Source: Salipiger aestuarii (GTDB lineage Bacteria > Pseudomonadota > Alphaproteobacteria > Rhodobacterales > Rhodobacteraceae). Taken from it: DNA of 64,000 bases. The notes beneath the pieces are model-generated. The model did not search any database. It worked only from the letters and a program-made list of their open reading frames with translations, and was not told the origin of the DNA. Position numbers and translations under genes: made by a program. The stretch's first letter is position 1, and each line of letters begins with the position of its first letter. Shown one piece after another: positions 63,877 to 64,000 of the stretch. Where the stretch lies: NCBI RefSeq assembly GCF_003259905.1, contig NZ_QLMG01000005.1, positions 62,001 through 126,000 of the forward strand, written 5' to 3'.

Positions 63877-64000
63877 ATCGCCTCTCCGGTCCCGGACGCG
63901 CCGCCTTCCTGAAGGCGTTTGAAAAGCACCTGGCTGACGGTCATCATGCGTTTGCCAAAGCCGCCGCTGGCGACTTCCCGGGCGGCGAACAGCGGCACGC
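63873..64000 (-). CDS. D-alanyl-D-alanine carboxypeptidase (C-terminal end, cut by window edge)
   Basis: The last 42 codons of a gene reading leftward into tmk with a GTGA overlap. The tail VPLFAAREVASGGF followed by a Met-rich helix and QVLFKRLQEGG resembles the C-terminal beta/amphipathic membrane-association region of DacA/DacC-type penicillin-binding proteins. The catalytic region lies outside the window. The identification is supported by the conserved dac-tmk-holB order. Confidence 0.65.
   Translation of the reverse strand, partial: VPLFAAREVASGGFGKRMMTVSQVLFKRLQEGGASGTGEAM

Overview
This is a 64 kb stretch of a high-GC alphaproteobacterial chromosome. It is most consistent with the Rhodobacterales (Rhodobacter/Roseobacter group), although I cannot name a genus. 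The evidence is the gene content (trcR, rpoH, a Mur-type Fur protein with a sitABCD operon, hflKC with a Do protease, a dac-tmk-holB operon), a SAM-II riboswitch ahead of metZ, and a GAAC-N7-GAAC LexA box. Almost all of it is dense, ordinary core genome. I see no rRNA, tRNA, CRISPR array, prophage or insertion sequence.

Layout. 1-4.4 kb (minus strand): the 5' part of lysC, an SDR coupled to a DUF1178 protein, a Kdo transferase, an HNH protein and a small unknown gene. 4.5-8.5 kb: a divergent mur regulator and the sitABCD manganese transporter. 8.5-11.8 kb: a DUF6476 membrane protein and an rluD-like gene whose start codons overlap head to head, then rpoH and an SDR. 11.8-17.9 kb: ilvD, RNase T2, trcR, a DUF2252 pseudogene, recR and ybaB. 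18-25.3 kb: a Kef-type antiporter, metZ behind a SAM-II riboswitch, folE2, trkH and a DMT transporter. 25.3-31.1 kb: the two MnmC functions as separate divergent genes, a MaoC hydratase, a HAD hydrolase, a mutarotase, a Mn-dependent pyrophosphatase and a DUF3072 protein. 31.2-35.7 kb: malic enzyme and propionyl-CoA synthetase. 35.8-44.3 kb: an exported FAH-like protein, a VOC protein, CsbD, NAD kinase, glyA, an MFS exporter, a 1-Cys peroxiredoxin and an aldehyde dehydrogenase. 44.5-53.5 kb: an RluA family enzyme, rpiA, gor, hflK-hflC-DUF2065 and a Do protease, with a globin-coupled chemoreceptor on the opposite strand between the last two. 53.9-64 kb: a peptidoglycan-binding lipoprotein, a ferredoxin, an FG-GAP protein, a YmdB-type phosphoesterase, an SLC13 transporter, a class I amidotransferase, the radical-SAM/UdgX pair, holB, tmk and the end of a D,D-carboxypeptidase gene.

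How the genes fit together. Several neighbours share a physiological theme. Manganese uptake (mur/sitABCD), the Mn-dependent pyrophosphatase and the redox genes (gor, peroxiredoxin) fit a stress-aware marine or soil heterotroph. Methionine synthesis (metZ), one-carbon metabolism (glyA, folE2) and propionate/C4 metabolism (prpE, maeB) each carry visible regulatory DNA. The most interesting locus is 59.3-62.0 kb. A radical-SAM protein and a fused DUF4130/UdgX uracil-DNA-binding protein form a translationally coupled pair. Their apparent promoter has a LexA box lying directly on the -10 element, and the transcript looks leaderless. Together these suggest an SOS-controlled, covalent-capture DNA-repair module.
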